DNA of 64,000 bases from Lonicera japonica (GCA_021464415.1 CM038471.1:75312414-75376413), one strand, 5' to 3'. Positions 24,193 to 37,200 are shown, counted from the stretch's first letter. Program-made: numbers and translations. Notes: generated by a model not told the origin, from the sequence alone.

Positions 24193-25527
24193 TTACATTG
24201 TTTTAAACCTCAGATTTTGAATACTTGCCCTATCTAATTTCATAATCCCTTTTAGCATTCTCCGTAATTCTGTAAATCCTCTTAAGACTAACTTTTTTTG
24301 AGCCAAACATCCCATAGTTGCCAAATGATTAGCTGCAGCATTATTTTCTATATATGTATGCCTTAATTGCACATTCATGCAACTCAACAAGAATAGAAGT
24401 CTACGAGCTTCATATATCACTCCCCATGGAATTGCGATATTTTTTTCCAAAATTTGCAATAAAATCAGAGAGTCCACTTCCACGTCTAAACCACACACAT
24501 TATCAGCATAACATCGATCTAAACCTTGTAGTAGAGCCCTAGTTTCTGCTATCATATTAGATTGATGACCATAAAAATTGGCCTGAGCCCATAACACCTC
24601 ACCCGAATACGAACGTAACAAACTGCCTCCACCACTCAAGCCTGGGTTACCTCTCGAACATCCATCCAAATTCAGTTTAAATCTTCCAACCAGTGGTTTA
24701 ACCCACTTAGTAACTTAACACCTTGCTACTTGTATTATCGGACAATTAAGATCCAACTTTTTTAGCATCAGGTCATCTTTATGACACCATTTGGCCAACA
24801 GACCCTCTCTGTCACGGGGTAACTTTTTCGACCCCGCGCGGCGCCCGGCACCCCGACTCCTCCGGGTCCAGGCCAGCCTAACCCCAGCGGCAACACGCAG
24901 CGAAACAAGCACAAGATACCGAACAAACCCTTACGTACCTGCATAGATTCCCGAAACCCATTAGCACCGCACACAAAGGGCTGCATCGCCTTGCCTCCTG
25001 GTGTTAGGCCTCTCACGCATTGGGGTCTGACATTCTCCACCATATACACATTTGACTGCCTGTTTTACTTTAAAAATTACCAGCCTAGAGTCCATCGACC
25101 CTCCATCAAAACGACATTCATTTCTGCCTTTCCACAGCTCCCAACAAATGTAAATTGGAATAAATGAGATAATTTCTTTAAAACAGGAGACGTACGTTTG
25201 TCATCCACCACTCGCTCAGTTTAAGTTAAAGAATAGATGAATTGCTCTGAATATGTAAGATTTGCTCAAAGTGATTCCAAACTATTTTAGCCACCTCATT
25301 AGTAACAAAGACATGCTTTAAAGATTCCGTTCTTGGCATTGAACAACACACACACACTTATATGCCAAGTGAATTCCCACATTTTGAACTGCATCATCAA
25401 TCGGAAGTCGACCCCTAAGAGCCCTCCAAGTCATAATTGACCATTTCAATGGTATAAAGCGACTCCATTCAATGGTATTAATAATAGATTTACAAGTGTA
25501 CAAACTCACAAAGGTCTCTCTAATCAC
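24193..25527 (-). pseudogene. LINE ORF2 remnant: zinc-binding RT tail and RNase H
   Basis: On the minus strand the order is that of plant L1-like non-LTR elements. First comes a zf-RVT-type piece (25527 to about 25240: WSRFIPLKWSIMTWRALRGR, then LPIDDAVQNVGI and cysteines, then an out-of-frame EVAKIVWNHF). Next is a decayed linker. Last is an RNase H-like domain (24680-24193) with DGCSRGNPGLSGGG, IAETRALLQGL, EVDSLILLQIL and ENNAAANHLA. The acidic residues expected in RNase H (D of DGCS, E of AET, D of EVDS and the late N/D region) can be seen. The reverse transcriptase core and endonuclease are missing, and stops and frameshifts break the frame, so it is dead. A GC-rich block interrupts it at 24799-25029. 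Confidence 0.85.
24799..25029. other. GC-rich insert within the LINE remnant
   Basis: This 231-bp block is strikingly GC-rich for this window (for example CCCCGCGCGGCGCCCGGCAC). It begins CAGACCC and ends GGGTCTG, a 7-bp inverted repeat. The LINE linker frame appears to run up to it and resume after it. On the minus strand it reads TGTCAGACCCCAATGCGTG at the start, which could be an LTR-like or small transposon end. No family is recognised and no target duplication is clear. Confidence 0.55.
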
Positions 25528-25549
25528 TCCGTTTTCTTAGTATTACAGT

Positions 25550-26160
25550 AAAATTAGGGAGCTGAGCTAACACTAGTTTAATCTCTTGTAAAAAGGAGCT
25601 CAAAAACTGAGTGTCTAGCCTTGCCTATATTACTCTGTGATAATACGTGAGGTATATTCCTTCTCTATTCATCTTGATTGGAGAACGCCCCTTTTTCTTG
25701 GTCGGTAGAGGAAGTAAATGCTTCTTGTATATATATGACTGGAGGAGATGTGTGGCTAGAGCTCCCTGAGTAGGTCTAGAGCCATGCTGCTATTAATACC
25801 AATTCTAATCTTGCTTCTCCATGAATTCCGGTGCATTAAATACGGTTGTCTTACATTTAATGAAGGTAAGGGAAGCTCTGCACGCTCTGCAGAGCAGGTG
25901 ACAGTCGCCCATGCCCTTGCCAACTACTCTGGCAGAGTGGTTGGGCGATGAAGGAGAGAGACAATTTTGGAGCTCATCGAAAGGGTTCCGGGGCTCGCGT
26001 TTCTCAACATGTCATTCACAGTCGATGCTTAAATGAACACCCAGACCTCCTAAGGGATCCATTTCTTTTACAAGGTCATCATAGGTCTCCTCCGAGGTCA
26101 TTGCCCAAAAACGAATTCGGTAGCTGACGTGGACGATCACGTGTCGGCTCGAAATTAGCG
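25550..26160. other. unassigned, relatively GC-rich patch
   Basis: No coding region is supported. The portion 25860-26160 is richer in G and C than its surroundings and has small inverted repeats (GCTCTGCACGCTCTGCAGAGC). It looks like a fragment of a retrotransposon LTR or untranslated region, but I find no boundaries or primer binding site. Confidence 0.35.
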
Positions 26161-26346
26161 GTATAGACTGAATCATTAATTCACGCCATCATTTAGATTT
26201 GAGATTTCAAATCCAAATCTCATGTTAAAATCTTCTCTTAAATCCACATTCCAAACACACCCTTAAAGAATTTTAAAGGGTTTTATTAAAAAATATTTTT
26301 AATTAACTATGTTATTAATACTTTCACCCATTTCCTTCACATATGC

Positions 26347-26413
<67 letters not shown>
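26347..26413. repeat. (AAT)n microsatellite, about 22 units
   Basis: Uninterrupted ATA/AAT trinucleotide run of about 67 bp, likely length-variable between individuals. Confidence 0.97.
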
Positions 26414-26414
<1 letters not shown>

Positions 26415-27779
26415 GATTTAAGAATCAAGTATACATATTCTTCTATATGATAATCACAGTAGACCTATTTTATGTTTATCAATTTTTCAATATATAATCA
26501 TATAAAGTATTCATGATCATGTAATTAATTAGCTAGCACAACTTTTGGTACTGTAATTTATAATACAAATAGTATTTTCTTTCATTGGAATGGTTTGTAA
26601 GAGAATAATTATGCAAATAACATACCATAAACCTTTGAGATTTATTTTATGCTTTAATTTTTTTTTATGAAATTATGTGAAATAAATGAGCCTACAAACA
26701 ATTCTAAAAAAATTCATCAAAATTTTAATTTTTTTTAAAAGGATCATCATTCTCAAGTATTTGTATTTTTCCTTTTTGTTGTACATAATTTTTTTTTCTT
26801 TTTAAAATTGTAGCATCTTATCATTTGATAATTAATTTAAAATTTAGAGTTTTCAGAATTAATAATATATATATATATATATATTTAATACTTATGTTCT
26901 TGGTTGACCTTTGTGATAAGATTTCGATTACATGTTCAAATTTGAAATCTTTGTTTGAGATGTTTAGTTTGAATTTGAGTTTTTGTTATTTATATTTTTT
27001 TATTATTTTATTTTTTAACAGTTGTTATCTTTAATAAGGGGTAGTTTTGAAAATGACTATCTTTTATTTTTAATAAATTAAAATTTATTTTGTCATCGAT
27101 TAAAAAGTTATCCTTGAAACTAATCCTAAAAATATAATGTCTTTTGTTAGAATGAGAGTAATTGATTTGTACTTTAAAAAAAAAACCCATATTTTTATTA
27201 ATTAATTAAAGTAGATGTACCTATTAATCTAATTTATTTTTTAATATTAAATCATTAATAAAATAAGATTTATAAAATTAAATCAATAATATTTTTTGTT
27301 AGTTTATCCACACCTACGGATTAATTTAGCAAGCAATATTAATTAATTTAACAATGTAGATTAACTGCAAGATATCAATATAAATAAAATCACCCATTTT
27401 ATAGGGGGTAAGGAATAAGGATATCCTGTTTTGGAATTATAAAATTATGTAATGAATATCTAATTTATGATTCCTTAAAATTAAACAGAAACAAAATGCC
27501 ATGTCATCATGTAATAACAAGTTACTCACTTAACCTTGCATTTAATACTTTGTATTTTTCCAATGTGCATTAATTATGTTAATCAACTACACATTTGATC
27601 TTAACCATTGATTTTTCATCCCACAATTAATATTACAATAACTATCCATAAGTAAAAAGAGAAGTAACCATTGGGACCATACCCATATATATAATGCATA
27701 TATGTCTTTTCACGTGTACTTGAAAATGGATTGTTCAGAAGACCAACAAATATCTACTTCCACAGAGATTTGTTGGCTT
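26414..27779. other. gene-free AT-rich intergenic DNA
   Basis: No gene or delimited element is supported. Open frames are short and dominated by Lys, Asn, Ile, Leu and Phe codons, as expected by chance in AT-rich DNA. Confidence 0.5.
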
Positions 27780-28245
27780 AACATCAACGTATTTAACATT
27801 TTCGATTGTGTATGCTTATCTAAACGATGAACGAGAAAATAATTATAACTGGGTTCTTGCTTGCTTGAAGATCATGATGGGAGATAATTTTAGCCATGAT
27901 ATAGTTGTTACGTACATACAGAAAGTTAGCACTGATAATGTCATCACTATTAACTTTTCAACATTAAAACATATTTTTTTTTGTATATGGCACATCATAT
28001 GAACTTAATTATTGCAAACATGTACCGAAAGACATTGTCTTCGGTATATAGCGTTTTATTCTTCAACTGAAGAAGAGTATATTCAAAATTTGTTAGTGAA
28101 AGCGAATTACTTTAGCTCGTACGGAGATGTAGTGAAGTATGTAAAAATAACTCGGTTAGATCAATTTAAAAAGAGAATTGTTAATGTTTAGACATACTCT
28201 GACATGCATTTTGGGAATAACACAACGCACAAGTATATTAAGTTG
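27780..28245 (+). pseudogene. MULE transposase remnant
   Basis: One frame gives VYAYLNDERENNYNWVLACL, the segment of plant MULE transposases around the conserved E and W, then SHDIVV where the catalytic domain usually has IVTD, then a CIWHI that matches the C/H motif (C-x2-H type, wHi). After frameshifts, a second frame gives STEEEYIQNLLVKANYF, VVKYVKITRLDQFKKRIVNV and MHFGNNTTHKYIK, the usual downstream block ahead of the SWIM region. The start, the rest of the catalytic domain and the zinc finger are absent. It cannot encode active enzyme. The TIR-bearing ends of the parent element were not found. Confidence 0.75.
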
Positions 28246-28831
28246 CATTTCGTTATACATTACTTAATACTTAAGTTAATTTTTTATTAGTAACTTATAT
28301 TCATACTTATTGTGGGCATATTTTTAGTAATGATGCATTATATAGTCGCTTGACCACTTTTTAGAAACTTCCAAAAAAGGTCCAAAAGTTCATACATGAG
28401 CCAATCGGATATATTATGGTTCTTTAGTGGATGATCCATACCGATCACGGCAATTACTTGGTTTAATAGATCATCTTCACGGCTCATATAGACTCCTAGA
28501 CATGAACCACACGGTTTATGTCCACCATAGCCTTCTTAGCTTAAGTTCAACGGTATCAATTTCTTTTGGCATTTTATGATGGCAAGGTGGGATTTTGTGC
28601 ATGCAAAGCTTTTACTTGGTTCCTAGTTATCCGTTTGAGATCTTTGAAGCTTTAACAATTTTATCTTCCATCGACGAAACTATCGCTCGAGGCTTTTGAT
28701 GAGTGTGATACTTGAGAGTGCTAACCTTGTTATCTCAAGCGTGTCGGCATTTGTCAAGTTAGGTAAAATTGTAAGTGCTATTACAGTTGAATGTGCGGTT
28801 GGTGAATTTATTTTCTATTATATAGTTAGAG
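28246..28831. other. possible continuation of the decayed MULE remnant
   Basis: Between the transposase remnant and the next hAT element there is no open frame of note. Short plus-strand readings (for example DDPYRSRQLLGLIDH near 28431-28475) hint at further coding remains, but I cannot assign them. Confidence 0.3.
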
Positions 28832-28839
28832 CCGCCAAT

Positions 28840-29819
28840 TAGGGCTGGCAAAAAAAAGGGCAATAACTGAACTGACCGATTTTTCGACCGGTCCGATTAG
28901 ATAAGATTTTCGATAAGTCAGTGAACCGAAAATTTTTGCAGAGAATCGACCGAACCGGTACCAACCGGTATCGAAAACAGTGATGAGCTTATAAAACCAT
29001 CGGTGAACGGAACCGATCGGTTTTATATAATATATATAATTAATTATATATCTATTTAAATAGTACAACATGTAGTAGCCGCAGTACATCGAGCCACGCG
29101 AATAGCACTGAGCCGCGTGAATAGCACTATAGCAGTACAACATGATGAAAGGGGCATTATTTAATTATATAAGATTTTATTTTATATATATTATTTTATT
29201 TTTTAATTCTTTCTCTTCTCTTCTCTTTTCTTTCTTCTAAATTTTCTGTCCCTCACACACTCTTTCCTTTCTCTCACTGCTGTATTCTTCTTTTTCCGTG
29301 TCTCTCAGCAAATGTCTAAACAACAGACCTAGTACTTTCTTATTTTTCTCTCCTCTCTAGCACTAACACCGAATAGTTCCTCTCTCTCATATTTTTCTAT
29401 GGCTCCATTTGTCTCTAAATCCATCTCTTCTCCTCACTTCATTAAAAAAAAATTTCACCGTTCCTCATATCTCCCCCTTTTTATAATGTTTATATTAAAT
29501 GTAAATATATTCTAACTATTTCTCATTCTTACCGGAAAAGACTTTTACAATGTATATATTAAATAAAAATATATGCTTTCAACTCGCCGGAGATTTCATT
29601 GTCGCCGAAAATTTATATCCTTGCCAAAAATTTCTTTATCACCAAAATATTTCTTTCACCGAACTGATCCAACCGATTGATTATTGTCGATACAACCAAC
29701 AGTCAGTACAACCAACTTTTCCGGTACAGAGCGGTTGAAGAAATTGACCACCAACTAAAGTCGGTTCAGAAGTTGGCAGTGGTGGCTCGGTTCGGTTTAT
29801 CGACAGATGCCACCCCTAG
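28840..29819. mobile_element. non-autonomous hAT-type element A
   Basis: The left terminus TAGGGCTGGCA and the right terminus read inward (TAGGGGTGGCA) form an 11-bp inverted repeat with one mismatch. An 8-bp flanking repeat, CCGCCAAT (28832-28839) versus GCGCCAAT (29820-29827), has one mismatch. Both ends carry many short ACCGG/CCGGT and CGGTT motifs, typical subterminal transposase-binding repeats of hAT elements. No transposase frame. It lies just downstream of the MULE remnant. Confidence 0.8.
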
Positions 29820-29849
29820 GCGCCAATATAGTATCTCGTAATGGCAAAT

Positions 29850-30220
29850 TAAACTTTGTCCTTTTATGTTTCATAAAGCTACCATCCATTATTCTCATAC
29901 TGGTTACATTAATTTTTTTTAAAATTTGTTTAAATCTCTTCCTTTTAATTATGATAATAATAATAAAAAAAAACCCTCCTTATTTTTTAAATAAATAAGG
30001 AGTTTATTGGAATTTCTTTAAATGGATGGTTACTTTTAAGTAACCATCCATCTTCTAAACTTTGATGGATGGTTACTTTTAAATGGAATTTATTTAATGC
30101 ATGCTCCTATTATAAGAGGATGGTTACTTGTATAAGGGCTACTGGTTACATATTACCAGTAGCCCTCTAAACTTTGAAAATGGATGGTTACTTTTAAAGG
30201 ATGATACTTTCCCCATAGTC
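29850..30220. repeat. short hairpin-forming inverted repeats
   Basis: GGATGGTTACTT and its complement AAGTAACCATCC face each other across two bases at 30022-30047. GGGCTACTGGT and ACCAGTAGCCC do the same at 30136-30165. GGATGGTTACTTTTAA recurs at least four times. This may be a decayed MITE; ends not defined. Confidence 0.5.
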
Positions 30221-30758
30221 TTTCATAACCTTATAAATTACCTAAAAAACCATGGTCTATCATGTGGTACATAAACATAAATATAATAGAATGTTATCTT
30301 TTTTTAGTTCTACTGGATGGCGGTTTAGAGAAAAACTCGCCATACCAAACTGGGAGCTCCGAGCCACAGAGCAATCAGAATATCAATGGTTTGAAAATGA
30401 TATGTATTCCGGAACCCCCATAGACGATTGATGTTCGAAACTATTTTTAAGAAGTTTATTACATATTTCTACAACAGCCAAAAGTACCCAACTTTTACCT
30501 AACTATTATAAAACCATGGTAACGGATGGAAGGAGACTTTTTATGACTGATTTAAATTAAGATATACATGAGAACAATGATCTTAACTTATAATTTGAAT
30601 TAGTTATATTAAGAGAAAACTCATGTAATTATGTATAATATTAGAATAGATTTAATAATACTACCTACGTGACGTGGTTATCAATTTTAAGTTAATATGG
30701 TATTTTCAAAATAAATCTTGCACTAAGTTGAACAAACCTAGGCCGGGCCTATATTCAG

Positions 30759-32152
30759 TAGGGGTGGAATCGGTCGGTAAACCGAACCGATCCACCATCT
30801 CCGACCACCAAACCGCCCTTAGTCGATGGAGAGAAATGGCATCGATTTCGTTCCGTAATTTTTGGTTCAACCGATAGTCAGTTGTTCCGACTTAGGCCGG
30901 TCGTTCTGACTTAAGCCGGTCGGTAGGTACCTATCCAGATTTTTAAATCAATACAAACAATTCACTGGGCAAAGTAAAACCTCCGTTAACAATCCATCCT
31001 AAATATTTGTTTTGAAGAAATTGAAACCATCCAAAATAAATGCAGAGTACAAGAAATTTGTTAATAATAATAAATATAAACAGAGTTGAGGAAGATGGAA
31101 GGGGACTGTGGGCGAGAGAAAACGAGAATAAGGAAGAAGGAAGGGGGTGGTGGGTGAGACAGAAAAAGAACGATAGAACGAGGAAGAAGGAAGGGGACTG
31201 TGGGTAAGAGAGAGAGAGAACGAGGAAGAAGGAAGGGGACTGTGGGTAAGAGAGAGAACGGGGAAGAAGGAAAAGGACGGTGGGTGAGAGAGAACGAGGA
31301 AAAAGGAAAGGTGAGAGAGAAGGAAAGGAACTGCTATGTGTGTTTGTGATGGTTTATTTTTTTATTGGGTTTGATTTCCTATGTGAGTGACAGATGAGAG
31401 GAGGAGAGATGAGAGACTGAGAAAGATGAGACTTGAGAGTTCACGTGGCTTGATGAATGCAATGGGTGTGCACATGGCTCAATGATAATATTAAAGGTTG
31501 AGATAGAAATATATAATTATAATATTACATATATTAGTTAAGCTATAAAGAGGGATTCCCTCACTTTAACAAAAAGAAGGGATGATCATTTTGAGGGGTA
31601 ATTGGATAAATTTTTTCGTAAGATTTTGTAAAGATGATCTATATTATGAGTAGATCACTTCCACCAAATTTCATAAAAAAAATCAACCTAAAAGTAGGTG
31701 AGATGATCATCAAAAATTTTAACGGCTGAAAATGTACATATATATCAATTTTTCAAAACACTCACTTCTAGGTTGTATTTTTCTATGAATTTTTGTGGAG
31801 GTGATCTACTCATTATATAGATCATCTTTACAAATTTTCATAAAAAAATTTATCGATTTACCCCTCAAAATGGTCATCCCTTCTTTTTGTTAAAGTGAGG
31901 GAATCCCTCTTTATAGCCTAGCTCTTACATATATATATATAAAATATTAAAATATCATTATTTAAAAAAATCGATTTGTCAGTTCGGAATCGGTTTGTGA
32001 GCTCCTTAAACCGTCTTCGACATTGTATTCATCGGGTCGGTTAACAAAATTGCCCGATTTTATCGGTTAACTAAAATATCGGAAAATTGCACTGGTCGGT
32101 CCGGTCGAAAAACCGGTCGGTCCGGTTTTTTCGGTATTATTTTCCAGCCCTA
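30759..32152. mobile_element. non-autonomous hAT-type element B
   Basis: A perfect 8-bp target duplication ATATTCAG flanks it (30751-30758 and 32153-32160). The left end is TAGGGGTGGAAT; the right end read inward is TAGGGCTGGAAAAT. Both subterminal regions are packed with CGGTCGGT and ACCGA motifs, as in element A. The interior has an AG-rich region with tandem GAGGAAGAAGGAAGGGGACT units (about 31085-31330) and a nested MITE at 31541-31919. No transposase. It ends 426 bp upstream of the NQR start codon. Confidence 0.92.
31541..31919. mobile_element. MITE nested inside hAT element B
   Basis: The left arm AGCTATAAAGAGGGATTCCC and the right arm read inward (GGCTATAAAGAGGGATTCCC) match almost perfectly for about 60 bp, through CTCACTTTAACAAAAAGAAG and on to TTTTGAGGGGTAA. 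Inner sequences also mirror each other around GATCTACTCATTATATAGAT-like text. A related inner segment occurs in the PIP5K gene at 47225-47420. Target duplication unclear. Confidence 0.85.
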
Positions 32153-32482
32153 ATATTCAGGCTGCTAAGGTATGCATATATATTTTTATTTTTAACAGAA
32201 AAAGGCATGATTATATACTTATTATTTGCATAGAAAATGATCCACTTGAATCTAGGCCGTCGAATTTTGAAATAAAAAACACCACCAGCAAGAATCAGCA
32301 CTATGAAAAGTCAAAGTTCAACTCTTCTCATTCAATTCATTGGTCCTCACCATAAACGCCTACCAAGACAAACCACCTAATAAATAAACAATTTATATTA
32401 TATACGAATATACAAAAGTTCACAACTTTTGTTATATTGCGAATCCCATCAATTTTGCTCCACTTTCCCTTCTGTCTGTCTC

Positions 32483-32491
32483 CTATATAAA
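32483..32491 (+). promoter_or_regulatory. NQR: likely TATA box of NQR
   Basis: CTATATAAA lies 95 bp upstream of the NQR start codon. A GA-rich leader (32521-32577), ending in an AG dinucleotide run directly before the ATG, follows. Spacing fits a start of transcription near 32515-32525. Confidence 0.6.
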
Positions 32492-32577
32492 TGAAATGAA
32501 TTTTCCGGTAATCATCTGTTAGAGAGAGAAATTAAACTCTAGAGTATTTAATTTCCTTTAGAGAGAGAGAGAGAGAG

Positions 32578-34213
32578 ATGGAATCAGCAGCAGTAGTAGC
32601 AAAACCGATTATCAAAGTGGCAGCCATTTGTGGTTCACTTCGCAAAGGTTCATTCAATCATGGCCTCATCCGCTCTGGTACCTGCTCTATTCCCATTATT
32701 AATTCTTGTTTAGGGAATTGACCTTTTACTATCCTAAAGTTGATTTGTTGTTTCATTTTAATTCCTAATGTTGTTATTTTTTACATTTTGGTCTTCAAAG
32801 TTTAAGCCTAGTTCACATGTTTTGGATGGAAAATTCATGTCACCTGGATTGTTTAGTCCAATTCCGTCCAAAACGTGGACAAGGGGTCCCAATTTTAGAC
32901 GGAAGGGTAACTTAGCTCAAGCTTTGAGGATTAAAATGTAAGAAATGAAACATTAAGGACTAAAGTGAGATAGAAGGTAAACTTTAAGGGTGTAAAAAAT
33001 TAATTATCCTCTTTGTTTACTGATAGTCTGTGAATTTAATTTTGAATTACTCTACGGATAACCATTATGAGTTTGAATTGGGATTTGGTTGGGTGTGCGT
33101 GAATGTAGCGATTGAGCTATGTAAGGGTCCAATCAGTGGTATGGAGATCGAGTACGTGGACATAGCACCGCTGCCGATGCTAAACACGGATCTGGAGGTG
33201 AATGGAACTTACCCGCCGGCGGTGGAGGCTTTCCGGCGGAAGATTCTGGAAGCCGATAGCATCCTCTTCGCTTCCCCCGAGTACAATTACTCCGTCACTG
33301 GTACGCTAACTTAACCTCACTTTTGCTTTTATCTCTTTTAGGGTCCGTTTAATGAAAATAAAAAGAAAAAAAAAATTAAAAGAAATTGAAAAATAAATGA
33401 AAAATACGATATGATGGCATTTTTGTGCGTCTTTCATTATTTTTGTGGAAAATATTTGTAAGGTTGCGTTTGACAAAACATCTGAAAACTGAAACTGAAA
33501 ACTGAAAACTGAAACTGAAAAAACTGTTTGTTTACTTCTGAAAACTGTGTCTGAAAAAATGTTGTTTGTTTGAATATAATACATCTGAAAACTGAATTTT
33601 TTTTAATATAACAATTTTACCCTTACTAGTTTATATAGATCAAATGAAATAAAAAAGACCATATAATTTAAACTTTTCAACCAATCTAACCCACTTCATG
33701 TATGAAAGTTACTAACCACTATTACATCACTAAACGCAAAAAGTTATAAAATAAAATTTGTAAACTTGACAAAATTTTAAACATAAAGACATAATTTTAT
33801 ATCAAAGTAAAACTAATTAAGCATCGATAATCATATCTTTAAATCCTTAAATCAACTACAATAGTTTTATAAGTCAAAATAGTAGGAAAATATCAATTAC
33901 AAATTATAATTTTCACGTGTTATTGGTAAAACCATTCATAAAAGATGCACACTCCCAAAGGTCTATAAACGAGTACATAATTATCACTTGGTTTGCTTTT
34001 ATAATCATCACAACAAAATCTCCACCCACATGAATTTAATCTAAGCTTAATTGGAAGGTGGCGGTGGTGGTCACAACAAAATCTCCACCCACATGAATTT
34101 ATAGTAGTTGTCCTTCACTATATAATTACATAACCATCCAAACAAAAATAAAATATCCATGCCTGGGTGGTCCACCTTGTCCCCCTCAGCAAATTCCATA
34201 TAGATCATACTCC

Positions 34214-34248
<35 letters not shown>

Positions 34249-37200
34249 CCACGGCAAAAGAGAGGTTCAAGGAGGACACAGCAAATGATTCCACGAAAAA
34301 AAAGCTTGATCAAAATCCAATTCCATGATGTTTCAGAGAAATTATTCCATTTCAAAATCCAAACTAAACAAGAAGATATCCAAAAACGAATCTTCAAAAA
34401 GCCCTAAAAACGAATCTTCAAAAAGCCCTAAAAACAAATATTGCACAAGCCTAAAAACGAATTAGCCACAAAGAAGAATGAAGGGAGATAAGGAACTGTA
34501 CATCCGGCGTCGTTTGTTGAAGAGAGAAGCTTGAAGACGTAGCAGAGCGGCAACGGTTTCGTCTGGAGAATGGAGAATGAGAAGGAGAGAAGCGGCGTGG
34601 GGGAGAATGGGAAGAAGAGAACGACGTGTTTTAGGTTTGAGCGAGGATAAAATGGGTAATTTTCCATTCAAGTTTTTCAGATTTCAGTTTTAAGTGATAA
34701 TTTTATCACTTAAAACTTTTTACACAAATTTTCAGATTTCAGTCATATACCACTTATTTTTTTTGTCAATCAAACAACATTTATACCACTTAAATCTGAA
34801 AACTTTAAGTTTTCAGATTTAAGTGGCTCAAACAAACACCACCTAAGTGTTTTTTTTCCATGAAAAAAGTCTAAATATATTCCAATTCCTCACAAAAATC
34901 ATTTTTTTATGTTGTTATTAAATGACCCCTTAAAGTTCATTTTCTTTTCTTTTCACAATGTTTTTACTAATATATATTAATTGTATCTATACCTATAAAT
35001 ATAATTTGTAAAGCTTGAGAAGGGCTTTCGATAGATACATGAAATTAGGAAATTACTTTTGATGCTTTTAAAATTACAATAAAAATAATGGTTAAATAGA
35101 GTTCATGATGTTACTGCTTAACCAAATACTATTTAGAAAGATTTTGTAGGTTTGTGAAATTATCAAATTACCCTATACATGCCTTGTAAATTACAATAGA
35201 AATAATACCAAAATAGAAACTTGAACTTTTGAACTTAGGCTTAAAGAACAAATGTTATTACTACTTGGCCAAATGCCACTAAATGTGCTTATTTCGTGAA
35301 AAATTACTAAGTTTCATATTGTACATGGATTGTGTGAGTCAATGATTCTAGTAGATAGATAGATATACAAGTTCTAACTTGGCATTAGACTAATTTTTTC
35401 CCTTAAAAAAAGGGAAATTATTGATTTGCATCTTAGAGTTGGGTTTTACCACTTATTCAACTTGTGAAGTCACATAAATTAAAATACATTGTATCTATTC
35501 AGAGTTTTATATATATATATAAAAAAGAAAAGAAAAAAAAATTTTTTTTTACTAGACCAATAATTATATTTATGAATGTGCAAGGATATATATACATAAC
35601 ATAAATGTATATATGTGTCCAATCGGATTCATATATATGTCCATGTATGATTTGTTAATCAAAAGACTTAACAAATTAGGATTGGATCCGCTGATAGGCC
35701 TACGAATCCCGACCTATTAATTGCAATTGCAGTATTAGTGAGACCTTTCTTGGATGTAATAGTGTAGGGTTCTTCACAGTTGGACCTTAAAAATGGCCAT
35801 CTGAAAAGTGGAAAATATATAAAAGAAAATTATAATGGCCAACAGAAAATCTTGTACATGGGCCTAAGTGGAAGGAATAAAATATAGAAATGGTTTAGTT
35901 ATTCATTGTTAAGTGGGAGGAAGAAGTTGGCAAAAATAGAGTAAGAAAAGCAAAAGGCTGTTCCAAGTGCTTTGATACAGTGCCAGGTTTTAACCAATGT
36001 TCTAAAAATCGCTAGGCGTTTCTAGGTCGGCGAAGGGGGGCCTAGCACCTAGGGGATTAATTGTCAAACGATATTTTATTAAAAATATTATTTTAAATAA
36101 CATAATATGCTAACAAAACATAATATACCTTTCAAATTAACATTAATATTCTAATAAAACATGCATCTCCAAAAACAAAATAAACAAGTTCAAACAATCA
36201 AACCTAAGTGAACATCCCCAAATACAGTCGGAGAGGAGAGGAGGAGATGGTGACCGGAGACTGAGAGGAGGAGGATGAGGAGAACGAAATTAGGTCAACT
36301 GAAAGAGGGCCAGCTAATAAACGTGTTTTTTTTTTACATGAAACTACATTGTTTTGAAGGAAAAAAAAAGAGGGAAAAATCGGCGCCTAAATACAAAGGA
36401 TTAGCCCTAGGCCAGGCAGGGAGGCAACGATTTCCGCCTAGGCCCGATTTTTAAAACACTGGTTTTAACTGGGTTAGGCAGTACTGGAGAGAAAAGAAGA
36501 GAAATGTAAAGTTTCTCATTTTCTATTGTTTGGGATGGAGTCGTTGATTACATGTAACACTCTACTCTTGCCAAAGTCTCACTTCGGTACTAAGGTGGTG
36601 TTTGGTGGATATTTTGAGTTGAGTTTTTAAGTTGAGATTTGAAAATATGGTGTTCGGTAGAATTTGGAAGTATGTTTGAAAGTGAATTTGATTTTTGTTT
36701 GAGTTTTTTTCAACCAACTAAAAAATCTCATAAAAAAATTTAAAAAAATAGTCACAATGGATCTTATTTTATAGATCTCGACGAGTATGTTTTAAATATA
36801 TATTTTTTATTTAATTTTGATTTTTGAATTTAAAGTTATAGTGTTTTAAAAGTTTTTTTAGAGAGAGAAAGTAAAGTGAAATAAATTTTGAGAAGTGTAA
36901 AAGTGGAGTTGATTTTGAGTTGAGTTTTTAAAATTTGGGAAAAAAAATAAAAATAACTTGATACCAAACAGGCCCTAAATTTTTAGAAATGCATACACAA
37001 GACCACATTTTTTCACGAGGCAATTAGGCATAAGGGATCATTACAATAACAACATAATTGCAAAGGCCCATTATAAATTAGCATTATAAATTAAGGACAT
37101 CATAGGAAAAAAACATTATACTCATTCCTTATTTAACTAATAACACAATAACCATAAACATAACATCTCCCCCACATACACCTCCATATAGCCCGACACA

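Noticed and set aside
34428..34671. 69-79 aa minus-strand frames as a gene in NQR intron 2
   Set aside because: Inside the Harbinger-like element; low-complexity Ser/Leu/Phe content and no recognised family.
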